DNA of 64,000 nt from Flavobacterium sp. MFBS3-15 (GCF_026107645.2 NZ_JAPCHV010000007.1:1-64000), one strand, 5' to 3'. Counted from the first letter of the stretch, positions 27,051 through 36,082 are shown. Notes: generated by a model from the letters alone, not told the origin. Made by a program: numbers and translations.

Positions 27051-30000
27051 TTACCTGACAATTGAAAAGTGCCCTTTGAATTCCCTTCCGTCACCACGTT
27101 TAACTATAAACCAATAGTCATCGGCCGGCAGTGCATATCCGTTAAATGTCCCGTCCCACCCCTCACTCGTAGCGCCGAAATTTGTTATGTGTTTTCCATA
27201 GCGGTCAAATATCTGGACGGAAAGCCCGGGTTCCAATACGGCAAAACGTATGCGCCAGGTATCATTATTGCCATCACCGTTTGGCGAAAAATATTTTGGA
27301 TATGTAGCTATCATTACTTCCTGAGAGTCGGGAGGGTAGCACCCGAATTTATCACGCACATAGATTATATGCATTCCGGCCGGTATATCTGTTAAGATGG
27401 ATTCATCCTGATAATTTATTCCATCAAATGAGTATTCGTACGCATCAGTATTTGATTGATTAATCATTACCATGACAGAATTATCATCATCAGACCAATC
27501 TTCTACTTCAAGATTGGTTATCAAAGGCTGGCTAACAACAACAGCCGATACGGTTTTGGATACTGTACAAGAACCTGTATTTGTAACGGTTACCGTATAT
27601 TCTCCCGGCTCTGTCACAGTGATGCTTTCTGTGGTTTCACCTGTAGACCAACTGTAGGCTGCATACCCGGGGTCAGCATTAATTGTTACAGGTTGGCCGT
27701 TGCACATTCCCCAAATGTCCTCCATGGTAAGATCAAAAGAGGGGCTTGTAATTATATTGAACGAGCTTATGCCATAGCATAGCGGATTTGTGATCCACTC
27801 TACCCGTGCATAAATTGTTGCCGACCCTGATGTGTAATTTTCAGGCAATGCATTAATGCCTTCGTCTGCATCGGCCTGACTGGCATGATAGGATATAATG
27901 GCAATATCGGGGTCTACATCACCCAGAACTGCATCGTTTTGCAGAGACAGGTCAAAAGTCCCTGTCCCTGTTCCGGCTTCGTCACAAAAAGACATGTCCT
28001 CTGCTACACTCGCGGTAATCAGGGGTGGCAGTTCGGCAATGTTGAATTGCTCAACACGGAATTCTCCGCAGGCGTCGGTTACCCGTACTACATATAATGC
28101 TGATTGCAGGCCTGTAAAAACCGGGTTTGTGCCATTATCAACGTAAAATGTTGCATCACCGTCTTTACTTATGATCTCAAACCGGGGCGAAACTCCCGTG
28201 GCGTACACTTCAACTTCAAAATCTTCACCTACACAGGTCCTGTTATAAATTGCTGTTATTGCCAGCTCATTAAAATATTCAAATTCATTAATTTCTTCGA
28301 TACAGTTTTTTTCGTTCGTGCCGCTAGTGCCCATCGAAAATGATTTTTGCTGTTTCAGTACGCGGAATTCCCCATTGACAGTAAGTCCGGTAGTTGACTG
28401 TGTCAGGGTAAGGGCATTCTCGGCGGTCAGCTCATCGTTTTCGATATATGGGCTGCCGGTATAGGGATGTTCCCAGGAATCAGTAACGTCATTATAGCGC
28501 TGCAGCCAGAAATCTACTGCATCATCGGCATTGGAATCGTAATTTACGTAGATGTTGAAGTTCTCGCATGTAGGCTGCACTTCTACAGAGCTAACTTCAA
28601 CTGTTAAGGCTGTAACTTCCAGTGTTTCACTATAGCCGGTTTCACAGGCTGTATCCACGCTAAAAGTATAGCTTCCGGCTGGAAGGCCATCCATACTGAA
28701 AACTCCGTCGACTATATTGGCTGAAGCGGTATATGGCAAAGGATTTGCAAATGCTGATGGGGCACTTGTTATTGTTACAGCTGCTACAGAATTATCTATC
28801 ATAACTGTGCCATATCCTTCCTGACAGTCAGGTATGGCTGTATATTCCGGCTCTGTTGGTGAAAACTGTGGCACTGTACCGCTTATATTCTCATAACTAT
28901 TTCCGCAGGAGTCGGTAAAAGCAAAAACATAATTGCCGGGTGGAAGGTTGTTTACCACAATCCTTCCCGAGGCATTTATTTGCGCTGTAACGTCCATAGG
29001 TGTCTCTGCATTGTAAGCAGATGGGGCAACTGTCATGGTTGCAGTAACAATCTCTCCGTTAGGGACGCTTATGTTTATTCTTCCCAGTTGGGTTTGGCAA
29101 TTATTGTTAATGGCATTTACATTGGGAGTGGGGGCTTCCGGTAGGCCTACATTACGTGAAAAGGTATCTGTACGCCCACAATTATCTGTAATAATTCCTG
29201 AATATGTTCCGAGGGGTACAGGATTGCTTTCATCGCCAAAAACAGCCGCGCCGGTATAAGGGCCGGGGTAGCCGGGGTTGAAGGCGGAAGGATCAAAGCC
29301 ATCCGGGCTGTTGTTGAATGTTATAGTGTAGGGAGGTGAAAAATTTACAGCATTAATAGTTAATGCTTGCGCGCTGCATGATACTTGCGAAATAGTGGCG
29401 CTGGCATTGAGTTTTTTGTTTATGGTACCGTTATTGGTATACTCATTGCCACATGGATCTGTTACCGTTATAGTTACAGGGTAGCTCTGAGGGTAATAAT
29501 CAACCTCCTCGGTAATTGTAAGGAGTGAAGAGTTGCCTGAGCTAATGTTTTGGGTATAGGTCTGGGTCGTATTGTCAGGAGCTGTAACAATAATAACAAC
29601 ATTAAGAGGGTAAACAATGCCCGATTCACTCGATGTGCCTATGGTGTACAATACATTTATACTGTTGCATGATGTAAATTCGGCATCAGGTAATGCCGGG
29701 TCAGATACTGTTAATTGTGTCTGTTCTGTAACAAAGGAGTATACTGTGGTAAAGCCGTTACCGCAGGCATCGGTAACCAGCACTTCGTAGGTTCCTGATG
29801 GCAGGTTGCTGAATACATTAGAAGTTTGCGGCGAGGCTGTTACCGGTCCGCTGACAATTTCATATGTTGCGGGATCACCGGCAGTTACGGTTACGGTCAT
29901 ATCAGTCCCGGTGTTGCAGGTAGCTGTGGTATTGCTGATATAATATTCAATTGGTGCATATAATGAAGCGATTGTGGCGTTTGCCTGGCCAGTTGCTGTA

Positions 30001-30299
30001 TTGCCATCACCGGTTTCCTGAGTGGCAACAATCAGGTAATCGCCATCACCAAGAGCGGGAACATAAGTTTCTGTACTGTTCCATACAGGTATAGTGTCCT
30101 CCGGTAATAAATACACTTTATAAACCACAGGTGCTGACGGGCCTGCATTAGAAACTGAAAGCGAAAGTGCACCATATCCGGGACAGGTTTCATCGGTTAC
30201 GGTCACGTTTACTGTCAGTTGCGCAAAGCCCACCCAACTAAAAAGCAAAAAACATAGCGTTATAAGATGATTTTTTGAAAGTGGCGTAATTTTATTCAT
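27051..30299 (-). CDS. Large secreted protein with T9SS type B sorting domain, paralogue
   Basis: A 1082-residue exported protein with the same architecture as the gene downstream: signal peptide (ends FAQ, about 26), then 'VTVTDETCPGYGALSLSVSNAGPSAPVVYKVYLLP', Cys-rich repeated modules, an Ig-like module 'YAAYSWSTGETTESITVTEPGEYTVTVT', and a C-terminal type B sorting domain beginning 'YPKYFSPNGDGNNDTWRIRF'. The two genes are separated by 156 AT-rich bases. Tandem duplication followed by divergence is the simplest origin. It probably reaches the surface through the T9SS. Confidence 0.9.
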   Translation of the reverse strand: MNKITPLSKNHLITLCFLLFSWVGFAQLTVNVTVTDETCPGYGALSLSVSNAGPSAPVVYKVYLLPEDTIPVWNSTETYVPALGDGDYLIVATQETGDGNTATGQANATIASLYAPIEYYISNTTATCNTGTDMTVTVTAGDPATYEIVSGPVTASPQTSNVFSNLPSGTYEVLVTDACGNGFTTVYSFVTEQTQLTVSDPALPDAEFTSCNSINVLYTIGTSSESGIVYPLNVVIIVTAPDNTTQTYTQNISSGNSSLLTITEEVDYYPQSYPVTITVTDPCGNEYTNNGTINKKLNASATISQVSCSAQALTINAVNFSPPYTITFNNSPDGFDPSAFNPGYPGPYTGAAVFGDESNPVPLGTYSGIITDNCGRTDTFSRNVGLPEAPTPNVNAINNNCQTQLGRINISVPNGEIVTATMTVAPSAYNAETPMDVTAQINASGRIVVNNLPPGNYVFAFTDSCGNSYENISGTVPQFSPTEPEYTAIPDCQEGYGTVMIDNSVAAVTITSAPSAFANPLPYTASANIVDGVFSMDGLPAGSYTFSVDTACETGYSETLEVTALTVEVSSVEVQPTCENFNIYVNYDSNADDAVDFWLQRYNDVTDSWEHPYTGSPYIENDELTAENALTLTQSTTGLTVNGEFRVLKQQKSFSMGTSGTNEKNCIEEINEFEYFNELAITAIYNRTCVGEDFEVEVYATGVSPRFEIISKDGDATFYVDNGTNPVFTGLQSALYVVRVTDACGEFRVEQFNIAELPPLITASVAEDMSFCDEAGTGTGTFDLSLQNDAVLGDVDPDIAIISYHASQADADEGINALPENYTSGSATIYARVEWITNPLCYGISSFNIITSPSFDLTMEDIWGMCNGQPVTINADPGYAAYSWSTGETTESITVTEPGEYTVTVTNTGSCTVSKTVSAVVVSQPLITNLEVEDWSDDDNSVMVMINQSNTDAYEYSFDGINYQDESILTDIPAGMHIIYVRDKFGCYPPDSQEVMIATYPKYFSPNGDGNNDTWRIRFAVLEPGLSVQIFDRYGKHITNFGATSEGWDGTFNGYALPADDYWFIVKRGDGREFKGHFSIVR

Positions 30300-30447
30300 G
30301 TATACGTGTTGAATTTCAGTGGTTTATGGGTGTCTTTTATTATTCCATAAAATAAATGATTAATAATCCGCCCTGCTGTTAATGCCATGGTAAAGAATGT
30401 TAACCAAAACCTATATTTTTTCTTAAGACAACTTTAAGAGTAATGTT

Positions 30448-30476
30448 TTGTATATCAAAAAAATATCGTACCTTTG
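30448..30476 (+). promoter_or_regulatory. Promoter of rpsA
   Basis: TACCTTTG at 30469-30476 is a perfect TAnnTTTG box and TTG at 30448-30450 fits the -33 element. A 5' leader of about 110 nt follows before the ATG, long enough for autogenous control by S1, but no specific structure is evident. Confidence 0.7.
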
Positions 30477-30595
30477 CGCACCTTTGGCAGGATGGGTTTC
30501 CATAAGGTTTTAAATCATTTTTTTGTAAAACGCTTCTGTTGTTTTGCGCTGCTTGTAACCCCCGCATAACACAGGATACAAATTTTTAAATCAGC

Positions 30596-32374
30596 ATGTC
30601 TGAACAAACAAAAACAAAAGAGGAATTTCTACAGGAGTTTAACTGGCACAACTTTGAAGAAGGTATCGATGCAGTTGATGAAAAGAACCTACAGGAATTT
30701 GAAGACCTTGTAGCTAAAACTTTTATCGACACTGATAGCGATGAGGTAGTAGAAGGTACGGTAGTACGTATCACTGACAGGGACGCAATCGTTGATATCA
30801 ACGCAAAATCTGAAGGCGTTATCTCCCTTAATGAATTCCGCTACAACCCGAACCTTAAAGTAGGTGACAAAGTTGAAGTACTTATCGACGTTCGCGAAGA
30901 CAAGTCAGGCCAGCTTGTACTTTCTCACAAGAAAGCACGTACTATCAAGGCTTGGGACAGGGTTATCAATGCTAATGAAACGGGCGAGATCGTTAACGGT
31001 TTCGTTAAGTGCAGGACTAAAGGCGGTATGATCGTTGACGTATTCGGCATCGAGGCATTCCTTCCTGGTTCGCAAATAGACGTAAAACCTATCAGGGATT
31101 ACGACCAGTACGTAAACAAGACTATGGAGTTCAAAGTTGTGAAAATCAACCACGAGTTCAAAAACGTAGTAGTTTCGCACAAAGCCCTTATCGAGGCTGA
31201 TATCGAAGTACAGAAAAAAGAGATCATCGGGCAGCTTGAAAAAGGCCAGGTACTTGAAGGTGTTGTTAAAAACATCACTTCATACGGTGTATTCATCGAC
31301 CTTGGAGGTGTTGACGGACTTATCCACATCACTGACCTTTCATGGAGCCGTATCAACCACCCAAGCGAAGTGCTTGAGCTTGACCAGAAGCTTAACGTGG
31401 TTATCCTTGATTTCGATGATGAGAAAACAAGGATCCAGCTTGGTCTTAAGCAGCTTAACGCCCACCCATGGGATGCGCTTGACGCAAACCTTGCAGTAGG
31501 GGACAAAGTGAAAGGTAAAGTAGTGGTTATCGCTGACTACGGTGCATTCATCGAGGTTGCTGAAGGTGTTGAAGGCCTTATCCACGTTTCTGAAATGTCA
31601 TGGTCTACGCACCTGCGTTCTGCCCAGGACTTCGTGAAAGTAGGCGATGAGGTTGAGGCAGTTATCCTTACTCTTGACAGGGACGACCGCAAAATGTCTC
31701 TTGGCATCAAGCAGCTTTCTCAGGATCCATGGACTGACATCACGTCTAAATACCCTGTAGGTTCACGCCACACAGGTATCGTAAGGAACTTCACAAACTT
31801 TGGTGTATTCGTTGAGCTTGAAGAAGGCATCGACGGGCTTATCTATATCTCAGACCTTTCATGGACTAAGAAAATCAAGCACCCATCTGAGTTCGTAAAC
31901 GTAGGCGATAAGCTTGACGTTGTGGTTCTTGAACTTGATGTTGACGGCCGCAAACTTTCTCTTGGACACAAGCAGACTCAGGCTAACCCTTGGGATAAGT
32001 ATGAGGATTCATTCGGAGTAGGTACTGTACACAATGGTACTATCGCTGAGATTGTTGACAAAGGCGCTACTGTAGAGTTTGGCGACGATATCGTTGCTTT
32101 CATCCCTACAAGGCACCTTGAGAAAGAAGACGGCAAGAAACTTAAGAAAGGTGAAGTTGCCGACTTTAAAGTAATTGAGTTCAATAAAGAATTCAAAAGG
32201 GTAGTGGCTTCACACACAGCTACTTTCCGTGATGAAGAAGAGAAAAACGTTAGGTCACAACAAGACAATAACAATATGGCTTCATCGTCTAACAACGTTG
32301 AAAAAACCACCCTTGGTGACATCGACGCACTTTCTCAACTAAAAGAAAGAATGGAAAAAGGAGAGCAGAAGTAA
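30596..32374 (+). CDS. rpsA: 30S ribosomal protein S1
   Basis: A 592-residue RNA-binding protein that helps recruit mRNA to the 30S subunit. After an acidic N-terminal extension (about residues 1-40) there are six S1 domains. Clear starts include 'GQVLEGVVKNITSYGVFIDLGGVDGLIHITDLSWSR', 'GDKVKGKVVVIADYGAFIEVAEGVEGLIHVSEMSW' and 'GSRHTGIVRNFTNFGVFVELEEGIDGLIYISDLSW'. Codon use is strongly biased (many CTT, GGT, AAA), as expected for a highly expressed gene. It is a monocistronic unit with a strong promoter and terminator. Confidence 0.97.
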   Translation: MSEQTKTKEEFLQEFNWHNFEEGIDAVDEKNLQEFEDLVAKTFIDTDSDEVVEGTVVRITDRDAIVDINAKSEGVISLNEFRYNPNLKVGDKVEVLIDVREDKSGQLVLSHKKARTIKAWDRVINANETGEIVNGFVKCRTKGGMIVDVFGIEAFLPGSQIDVKPIRDYDQYVNKTMEFKVVKINHEFKNVVVSHKALIEADIEVQKKEIIGQLEKGQVLEGVVKNITSYGVFIDLGGVDGLIHITDLSWSRINHPSEVLELDQKLNVVILDFDDEKTRIQLGLKQLNAHPWDALDANLAVGDKVKGKVVVIADYGAFIEVAEGVEGLIHVSEMSWSTHLRSAQDFVKVGDEVEAVILTLDRDDRKMSLGIKQLSQDPWTDITSKYPVGSRHTGIVRNFTNFGVFVELEEGIDGLIYISDLSWTKKIKHPSEFVNVGDKLDVVVLELDVDGRKLSLGHKQTQANPWDKYEDSFGVGTVHNGTIAEIVDKGATVEFGDDIVAFIPTRHLEKEDGKKLKKGEVADFKVIEFNKEFKRVVASHTATFRDEEEKNVRSQQDNNNMASSSNNVEKTTLGDIDALSQLKERMEKGEQK

Positions 32375-32394
32375 TCCAAATCCGCTTAAATAAT

Positions 32395-32426
32395 GAAGCC
32401 CTTCCGGAAACGGAGGGGCTTTTTTG
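32395..32426 (+). terminator. Intrinsic terminator of rpsA
   Basis: AAGCCCTTCCG, GAAA loop and CGGAGGGGCTT form an 11-pair stem with one wobble, followed by a T-run. Confidence 0.9.
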
Positions 32427-32502
32427 TTGTGGATAGGATGGTTTCTCCTCCACGGCACTCCCCGATGCTAGGTAACTCGACGTCCTCATTCTTGTGTAAG
32501 AA

Positions 32503-32590
32503 TAGCAACACCGAACCCTATAGAGCGGATTTACAATCCATACCGGTAAGAGTAAGCAATACCGAACCCCGAACTCTAGACTCAACAATG
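32503..32590 (-). repeat. GTT-heptad arrays downstream of xth
   Basis: On the minus strand, right after the xth stop, come GTCTAGA, GTTCGGG, GTTCGGT and ATTGCTTACTC (32550-32581). A second partial array (GTTCGGT, GTTGCTA) is at 32503-32516. They belong to the 3'-end heptad family. The TGCTTACTC tail is shared with several other copies. Confidence 0.7.
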
Positions 32591-33367
32591 CTAAAGGTCA
32601 ACCTGAATCCAAACCGGAGCATGGTCGCTGGTCTTTTCCCAGCCGCGCACATGGCGGTCAACGCCGCCGGATTTGAGTTTGCCTTTCAGTTCGTTGCTCA
32701 GCAGGAAGTGGTCAATGCGCAGGCCCGCGTCCCGGCCATAAGCATTTCGGAAATAATCCCAAAAGGTATAGATCTTTTCATTGGGATACAGGGTTCGTAT
32801 GGCATCTGTCCAGCCCTGTGCCATCAGGCTATGAAAGGCCTCCCGAGTTTCAGGACGAAACAGCGCATCATCTACCCAACGCTCCGGTTTGTAAACATCA
32901 AGCTCGGTAGGCATCACGTTGAAATCGCCTATCAGTACGACAGGTATTTTGAAGTCCATCAGTTGTTTTGCCCTCATTGACAGTCGGTTGAACCACTTCA
33001 GCTTATAGTCGAATTTCGGGCCCGGTGCGGGATTTCCGTTGGGCAGGTACAAGCAGGCAATGAGGACGCCTTCCACAAGCGCCTCAATGTAGCGGCTCTG
33101 CAAATCGTCAGGGTCGCCCGGCAATCCCCGGCCTACCTCTTTCATATCCAGTCCGTTACGTGAAAGTATGGCGACGCCGTTCCACTGTTTTTGCCCGTGC
33201 CAGATGGCGTTGTAGCCGGCAGCTTCTATGGCTTCCAGGGGAAACTTCTCCTGGGGTGCTTTTAGCTCCTGAAGGCAGGCTACATCGGGCTTTGCTTCCT
33301 CCAGCCACCGCAGCAGCACCGGTAGCCGGCCATTAATACCATTTACATTATAGGTAGCTAATTTCAT
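32591..33367 (-). CDS. xth: Exodeoxyribonuclease III
   Basis: A 258-residue member of the exonuclease-endonuclease-phosphatase family acting as AP endonuclease and 3' repair exonuclease. It has MKLATYNVNGINGR, the metal-binding Glu in LQELKAP, 'VVLIGDFNVMP' with catalytic Asp and Asn, 'LRIDHFLLS' and the C-terminal 'SDHAPVW' with catalytic His. Length matches the ExoIII/ExoA family. It works in the same pathway as the endonuclease III encoded at 1.3-1.9 kb. Heptad repeats follow its stop codon. Confidence 0.95.
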   Translation of the reverse strand: MKLATYNVNGINGRLPVLLRWLEEAKPDVACLQELKAPQEKFPLEAIEAAGYNAIWHGQKQWNGVAILSRNGLDMKEVGRGLPGDPDDLQSRYIEALVEGVLIACLYLPNGNPAPGPKFDYKLKWFNRLSMRAKQLMDFKIPVVLIGDFNVMPTELDVYKPERWVDDALFRPETREAFHSLMAQGWTDAIRTLYPNEKIYTFWDYFRNAYGRDAGLRIDHFLLSNELKGKLKSGGVDRHVRGWEKTSDHAPVWIQVDL

Positions 33368-33520
33368 AACCTGAAGTTACGAAATTGGTGATTACCTATC
33401 TACGCCTTTTCGTGAATTTTAACAACAACAGGAGGATAAAAGGGACAACAATCATGAATTTTGCGCACGAACAAGAGGATTTTTGATGGTCCGCGAGAGT
33501 AGTTTGGGGGAGTGGACAGG

Positions 33521-33573
33521 ACGAATTTTCAACCGGATATTACGAATTTTCAATCCGTTCAGGACAATCTTTC
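33521..33573 (+). promoter_or_regulatory. Possible operator: 21-bp-spaced direct repeats
   Basis: Two copies of ACGAATTTTCAAYC are exactly two helical turns apart, followed by TCCGTTCAG (33554-33562), which fits the LytTR-binding pattern [TA][AC][CA]GTTN[AG][TG], and a third weak repeat. The block sits about 60-115 bp upstream of the -7 box, a position suited to an activator. Confidence 0.45.
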
Positions 33574-33634
33574 TTTTTGCAAATTTTGTCGATAAATCCT
33601 TTCAAAATATAATTCTTCATATTTAGAAATTTGA

Positions 33635-33642
33635 TAGATTTG
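33635..33642 (+). promoter_or_regulatory. -7 box for the 33735 gene
   Basis: TAGATTTG matches TAnnTTTG. The 5' leader would be about 85 nt. Confidence 0.5.
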
Positions 33643-33734
33643 GCTCGGCCAAAAAATAACCGGCCGGGGGAAAATGAGCCGAACAGACACCCTATTTATG
33701 ATAGTAGGCAAAACCAATAAAACATACCTATATT

Positions 33735-34268
33735 ATGAAATTATCTAAATTACTGGTACTTGCAGCAGTACTTATGACCATGAGCGTAAGCGCACAGAAG
33801 AAACCTGCAGCAAAGGCCGCTGCTAAGCCGGCTGCCGCCAAAACGACAAGCTCAAAGCCAACCAAAGCCGAAACCATGGACTGGATTGCCGGTAAAATGC
33901 AGGAAAACCTTGCCGCACCAAGGAAATTCATCTCTTATGCTAACGGACTTTTCGTTTACTCTAAGGATATGTACGGAGGCGAGGTTTGCACCACGACCAT
34001 TGACCTTAACAAAGTGACCGGCCTTAGCAATGAGTACTCTGAGGATTTCTTCATGTCAGGAAAAGGCATGGGCCTTACAACGTGTGTAAAGGATACCAAA
34101 CCGAACGTTTTCGAATACATTTCGGTGGCAGGCCCTAACTACAATGATTACAGCTCGCCGTTCAACTTTACCCCGGACCAGACACTGGTAGAGCGGATGA
34201 GGAAAGCGCTTAACACCCTTGTGGAGTACAACGGCGCAGCAAAAAAAGGCGCAGACGAGAAATTCTAA
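33735..34268 (+). CDS. Secreted hypothetical protein with Ala/Lys-rich linker
   Basis: A 177-residue protein. Residues 1-20 form a signal peptide (ending VSAQ). Residues 21-45 are a low-complexity Lys/Ala/Pro linker resembling histone-like tails. A small domain then begins 'ETMDWIAGKMQENL' and contains two Cys (VCTTTI and LTTCVKD) that could form a disulfide. No family was recognised. It has its own promoter and terminator and a possible upstream operator, so expression may be regulated. Confidence 0.75.
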   Translation: MKLSKLLVLAAVLMTMSVSAQKKPAAKAAAKPAAAKTTSSKPTKAETMDWIAGKMQENLAAPRKFISYANGLFVYSKDMYGGEVCTTTIDLNKVTGLSNEYSEDFFMSGKGMGLTTCVKDTKPNVFEYISVAGPNYNDYSSPFNFTPDQTLVERMRKALNTLVEYNGAAKKGADEKF

Positions 34269-34291
34269 TCGCACCAAGCTATATTGAACGA

Positions 34292-34318
34292 AACCACCTC
34301 ATGCAGGTGGTTTTTTTA
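34292..34318 (+). terminator. Intrinsic terminator of the 33735 gene
   Basis: AACCACCT, a five-base loop and AGGTGGTT followed by a T-run. Confidence 0.88.
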
Positions 34319-34341
34319 TGCAAGCCCAGTGTAGCTTGCAA

Positions 34342-34393
34342 GAGTAAGCACGTCGCGTCACCCTCCCCCTGGGGGAGGGCCGGGGAGGGGACT
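34342..34393 (+). repeat. GC-rich hairpin repeat, copy 1
   Basis: GAGTAAGCA is followed by CGTCACCCTCCCC, GGGGGAGGG, CCGGGGAGGGG and AC. Near-identical copies are at 35946-35998 and, inverted, at 37537-37588. Confidence 0.8.
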
Positions 34394-34486
34394 ACCCTAG
34401 GGGACGATGCGGAGAGTAAGAAAATTCACCTTTATAAGTTACGGAAATGTTTTTTTCTTATCTTAGTAAACCAAAACCATCTGGCC

Positions 34487-35065
34487 ATGAAACGTTTACT
34501 ACTGCTTGCAGCATTTATGCTAAGCCTTGCCGCCACGGCACAAACTTATCCGAAGTACACCAACGAGACAGGGAGCAGCAAACCCGCTTCCAAACCCGCC
34601 AAAGCATCTAAACCGGAAGAAAAGCCAAAAGACGTAAAAAAGAAACAGGCCGGCCGTATCGAAATGGTAATGGTTGATGCTGTTGATGAAAATTCGGGCG
34701 ATTTCCAAAAGCTCATGAACAGGGCCGTCGAGCAGAGCAAGGTCAAAAATTTCAATGCAGCTATCAGCCTGTATACCCAGGCGCTGAGTGTTGCCAATGA
34801 AGAGCAGGCATGGAGGGCACTGGTATCGCGCGCTACCACCTACACGGTCATGGACAAGCCCAACCCTGATAAAGCCATCGCCGACCTCACGAATATAATT
34901 GATACCCGAAAGACACCGCAAAAGCAGCTGGCCTACATTTATACCAGCCGCGCAAGGCTTTTGTATGACAAGGGCGATACCGAAGCTGCCTGCGCCGATG
35001 TACAAAAAGCCCGTGAACTTGGACTGCCCGAAGCGCTTATCGTTGGAGTGGAGGGGTGTAAGTAG
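34487..35065 (+). CDS. Secreted TPR-repeat protein
   Basis: A 192-residue exported protein. The start is the ATG at 34487 because a clear signal peptide (MKRLLLLAAFMLSLAATAQ) begins there; extending the frame upstream would read through the repeat at 34342. A Lys/Pro-rich linker (about 25-50) is followed by TPR-like helices: 'NRAVEQSKVKNFNAAISLYTQALSVA', 'WRALVSRATTYTVMDKPNPDKAIADLT' and 'AYIYTSRARLLYDKGDTEAACADVQKARELG'. It probably binds proteins in the periplasm; the partner is unknown. A heptad array follows the stop codon. Confidence 0.82.
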   Translation: MKRLLLLAAFMLSLAATAQTYPKYTNETGSSKPASKPAKASKPEEKPKDVKKKQAGRIEMVMVDAVDENSGDFQKLMNRAVEQSKVKNFNAAISLYTQALSVANEEQAWRALVSRATTYTVMDKPNPDKAIADLTNIIDTRKTPQKQLAYIYTSRARLLYDKGDTEAACADVQKARELGLPEALIVGVEGCK

Positions 35066-35073
35066 TATTTTAT

Positions 35074-35112
35074 GTTCCGCGTTTAGAGTTTAGGGTTCCG
35101 GGTTGCTTACTC
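35074..35112 (+). repeat. GTT-heptad array after the TPR gene
   Basis: Five perfectly in-phase 7-mers (GTTCCGC, GTTTAGA, GTTTAGG, GTTCCGG, GTTGCTT) end in ACTC. The array starts 9 nt after the stop codon. It is the clearest plus-strand member of the family. Confidence 0.85.
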
Positions 35113-35132
35113 TTGCGTAAGGGTAAGAGTGC

Positions 35133-35177
35133 AGCTCTTCCCCTCCTCCGGAGGGGTGCCTGAAAGGCGGGGTGGTT
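35133..35177 (+). repeat. GC-rich hairpin repeat, variant
   Basis: CTTCCCCTCC, TCCGGAGGGG, TGCCTGAAAGGCGGGG and TGGTT form two small hairpins. It lies just past the heptad array and resembles the other GC-rich repeats. Confidence 0.6.
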
Positions 35178-35193
35178 TATAGTGATACTAAAA

Positions 35194-35697
35194 TCATTCT
35201 TCGACTTTTATTCTTGCAAGTATTAAGGTATAGTCATACGCATACCATTCTGATTCAATCGGTTTATTTCGTCTTAATTCTATAACTTTAAATTTATCGG
35301 TAACACCTTTGTGATTTTTTAAAGTCAGGAAAAGATCGTTATTCTTTTCTTTGCATTTTAAATGTATAGAATCATTTTTTGTGGGTAGGAGCATTGTTGG
35401 CGGTTCTGTACACTCCGGTGTGTTTTCAAGAACTAAACTTTGTTTCTCATAAAAACTCCATCTTATTTCTTTGCAATAGTTTTGAATATATGATCGTGCT
35501 GTATTTAGTACAATCGTATCGCTTTTAAAGTAATCCTGGTTAGTGTTGTCATAGCGCCAACTATTTTCAGCTGTAGGGACTGCATTGCGGGCTTTCAATA
35601 ATGTTTCCTCAAGGACGGCTTCTAATTCTCTTTTAGAAACCTGCCCATGAAAATTAAAGTATGATATCAGGGTAAGTAAAATGTATAATTGCTTCAT
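35194..35697 (-). CDS. Secreted hypothetical protein
   Basis: A 167-residue protein. I place the start at 35697, where a signal peptide begins (MKQLYILLTLISYFNFHGQ); the in-frame ATG at 35733 would add 12 residues before it. The body has no motif I recognise, only a mid-protein Cys and a Lys-rich strand region 'DSIHLKCKEKNNDLFLTLKNHKG'. It is AT-rich compared with its neighbours, which may reflect recent acquisition. Repeat-filled intergenic DNA flanks it. Confidence 0.65.
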   Translation of the reverse strand: MKQLYILLTLISYFNFHGQVSKRELEAVLEETLLKARNAVPTAENSWRYDNTNQDYFKSDTIVLNTARSYIQNYCKEIRWSFYEKQSLVLENTPECTEPPTMLLPTKNDSIHLKCKEKNNDLFLTLKNHKGVTDKFKVIELRRNKPIESEWYAYDYTLILARIKVEE

Positions 35698-35798
35698 AAA
35701 ATATTTTATACATAAGATGCCTCTTCCGAACAAAAGGTTGGAAGAGAAAGGTAATTTTTCCGTACCATGTGCTAAATTTCACAAAACCACTACCAACC

Positions 35799-35865
35799 CC
35801 TATAGCCCCGATTGCAGCGGCATCCCCGACGGCAGGAGGGATAGAGCGGAAAGCGGGACCTGCGT
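35799..35865 (-). repeat. Dispersed intergenic repeat, inverted copy
   Basis: It reads TATAGCCCCGATTGCAGCGG, CATCCCCGACGG, GGGATAGAGCGGAAAGCGGGA. Read on the minus strand it carries GGATGCCGCTGC and ATCGGGGCTAT, matching the ends of the copies at 40071-40120 and 43951-44039. Confidence 0.6.
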
Positions 35866-35945
35866 TTAGCAATTACACTATCACTTGCCGCTCCTACAGC
35901 AAAAGACTATGGAGATTTTTTCTGCATCGAAATGGAATAGCCGCA

Positions 35946-35998
35946 TAGTAAGCAGGCTCCGTCACCCTCCCCTTCGGGGAGGGCCGGGGAGGGGACTT
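35946..35998 (+). repeat. GC-rich hairpin repeat, copy 2
   Basis: AGTAAGCA, then CGTCACCCTCCCC, TTCGGGGAGGG, CCGGGGAGGGG and ACTT. The arrangement is the same as copy 1. Confidence 0.8.
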
Positions 35999-36009
35999 AG
36001 CAAGAGTCA

Positions 36010-36045
36010 ATAAAAACAAACCCCGGCTAAATATTTCGCCGGGGT
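36010..36045 (-). terminator. Intrinsic terminator of the 36083 gene
   Basis: On the minus strand ACCCCGGC and GCCGGGGT pair around a ten-base loop and are followed by TTTGTTTTTATT. Confidence 0.85.
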
Positions 36046-36082
36046 CACATATTTTATAGTAATTTACTTTGCTGTAGGCTGC

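Larger units (their letters stand above)
33368..33734. other. Intergenic region with iteron-like repeats and a promoter
   Basis: No convincing ORF is present. The direct repeat ACGAATTTTCAAYC occurs at 33521 and 33542 (21-bp step), with a weaker third copy near 33564. TAGATTTG at 33635-33642 matches the -7 consensus. A GC-rich run (CCGGCCGGGGG) lies between that box and the next gene. Confidence 0.6.
35698..36082. other. Gene-free region filled with repeats
   Basis: It holds an inverted copy of the dispersed repeat (35799-35865), a GC-rich hairpin repeat (35946-35998) and a minus-strand terminator (36010-36045). No ORF with a plausible start and composition was seen. Confidence 0.6.

Noticed and set aside
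34301..34486. Upstream extension of the TPR gene
   Set aside because: The in-frame stretch crosses a terminator and a GC-rich intergenic repeat, and the signal peptide starts at 34487.
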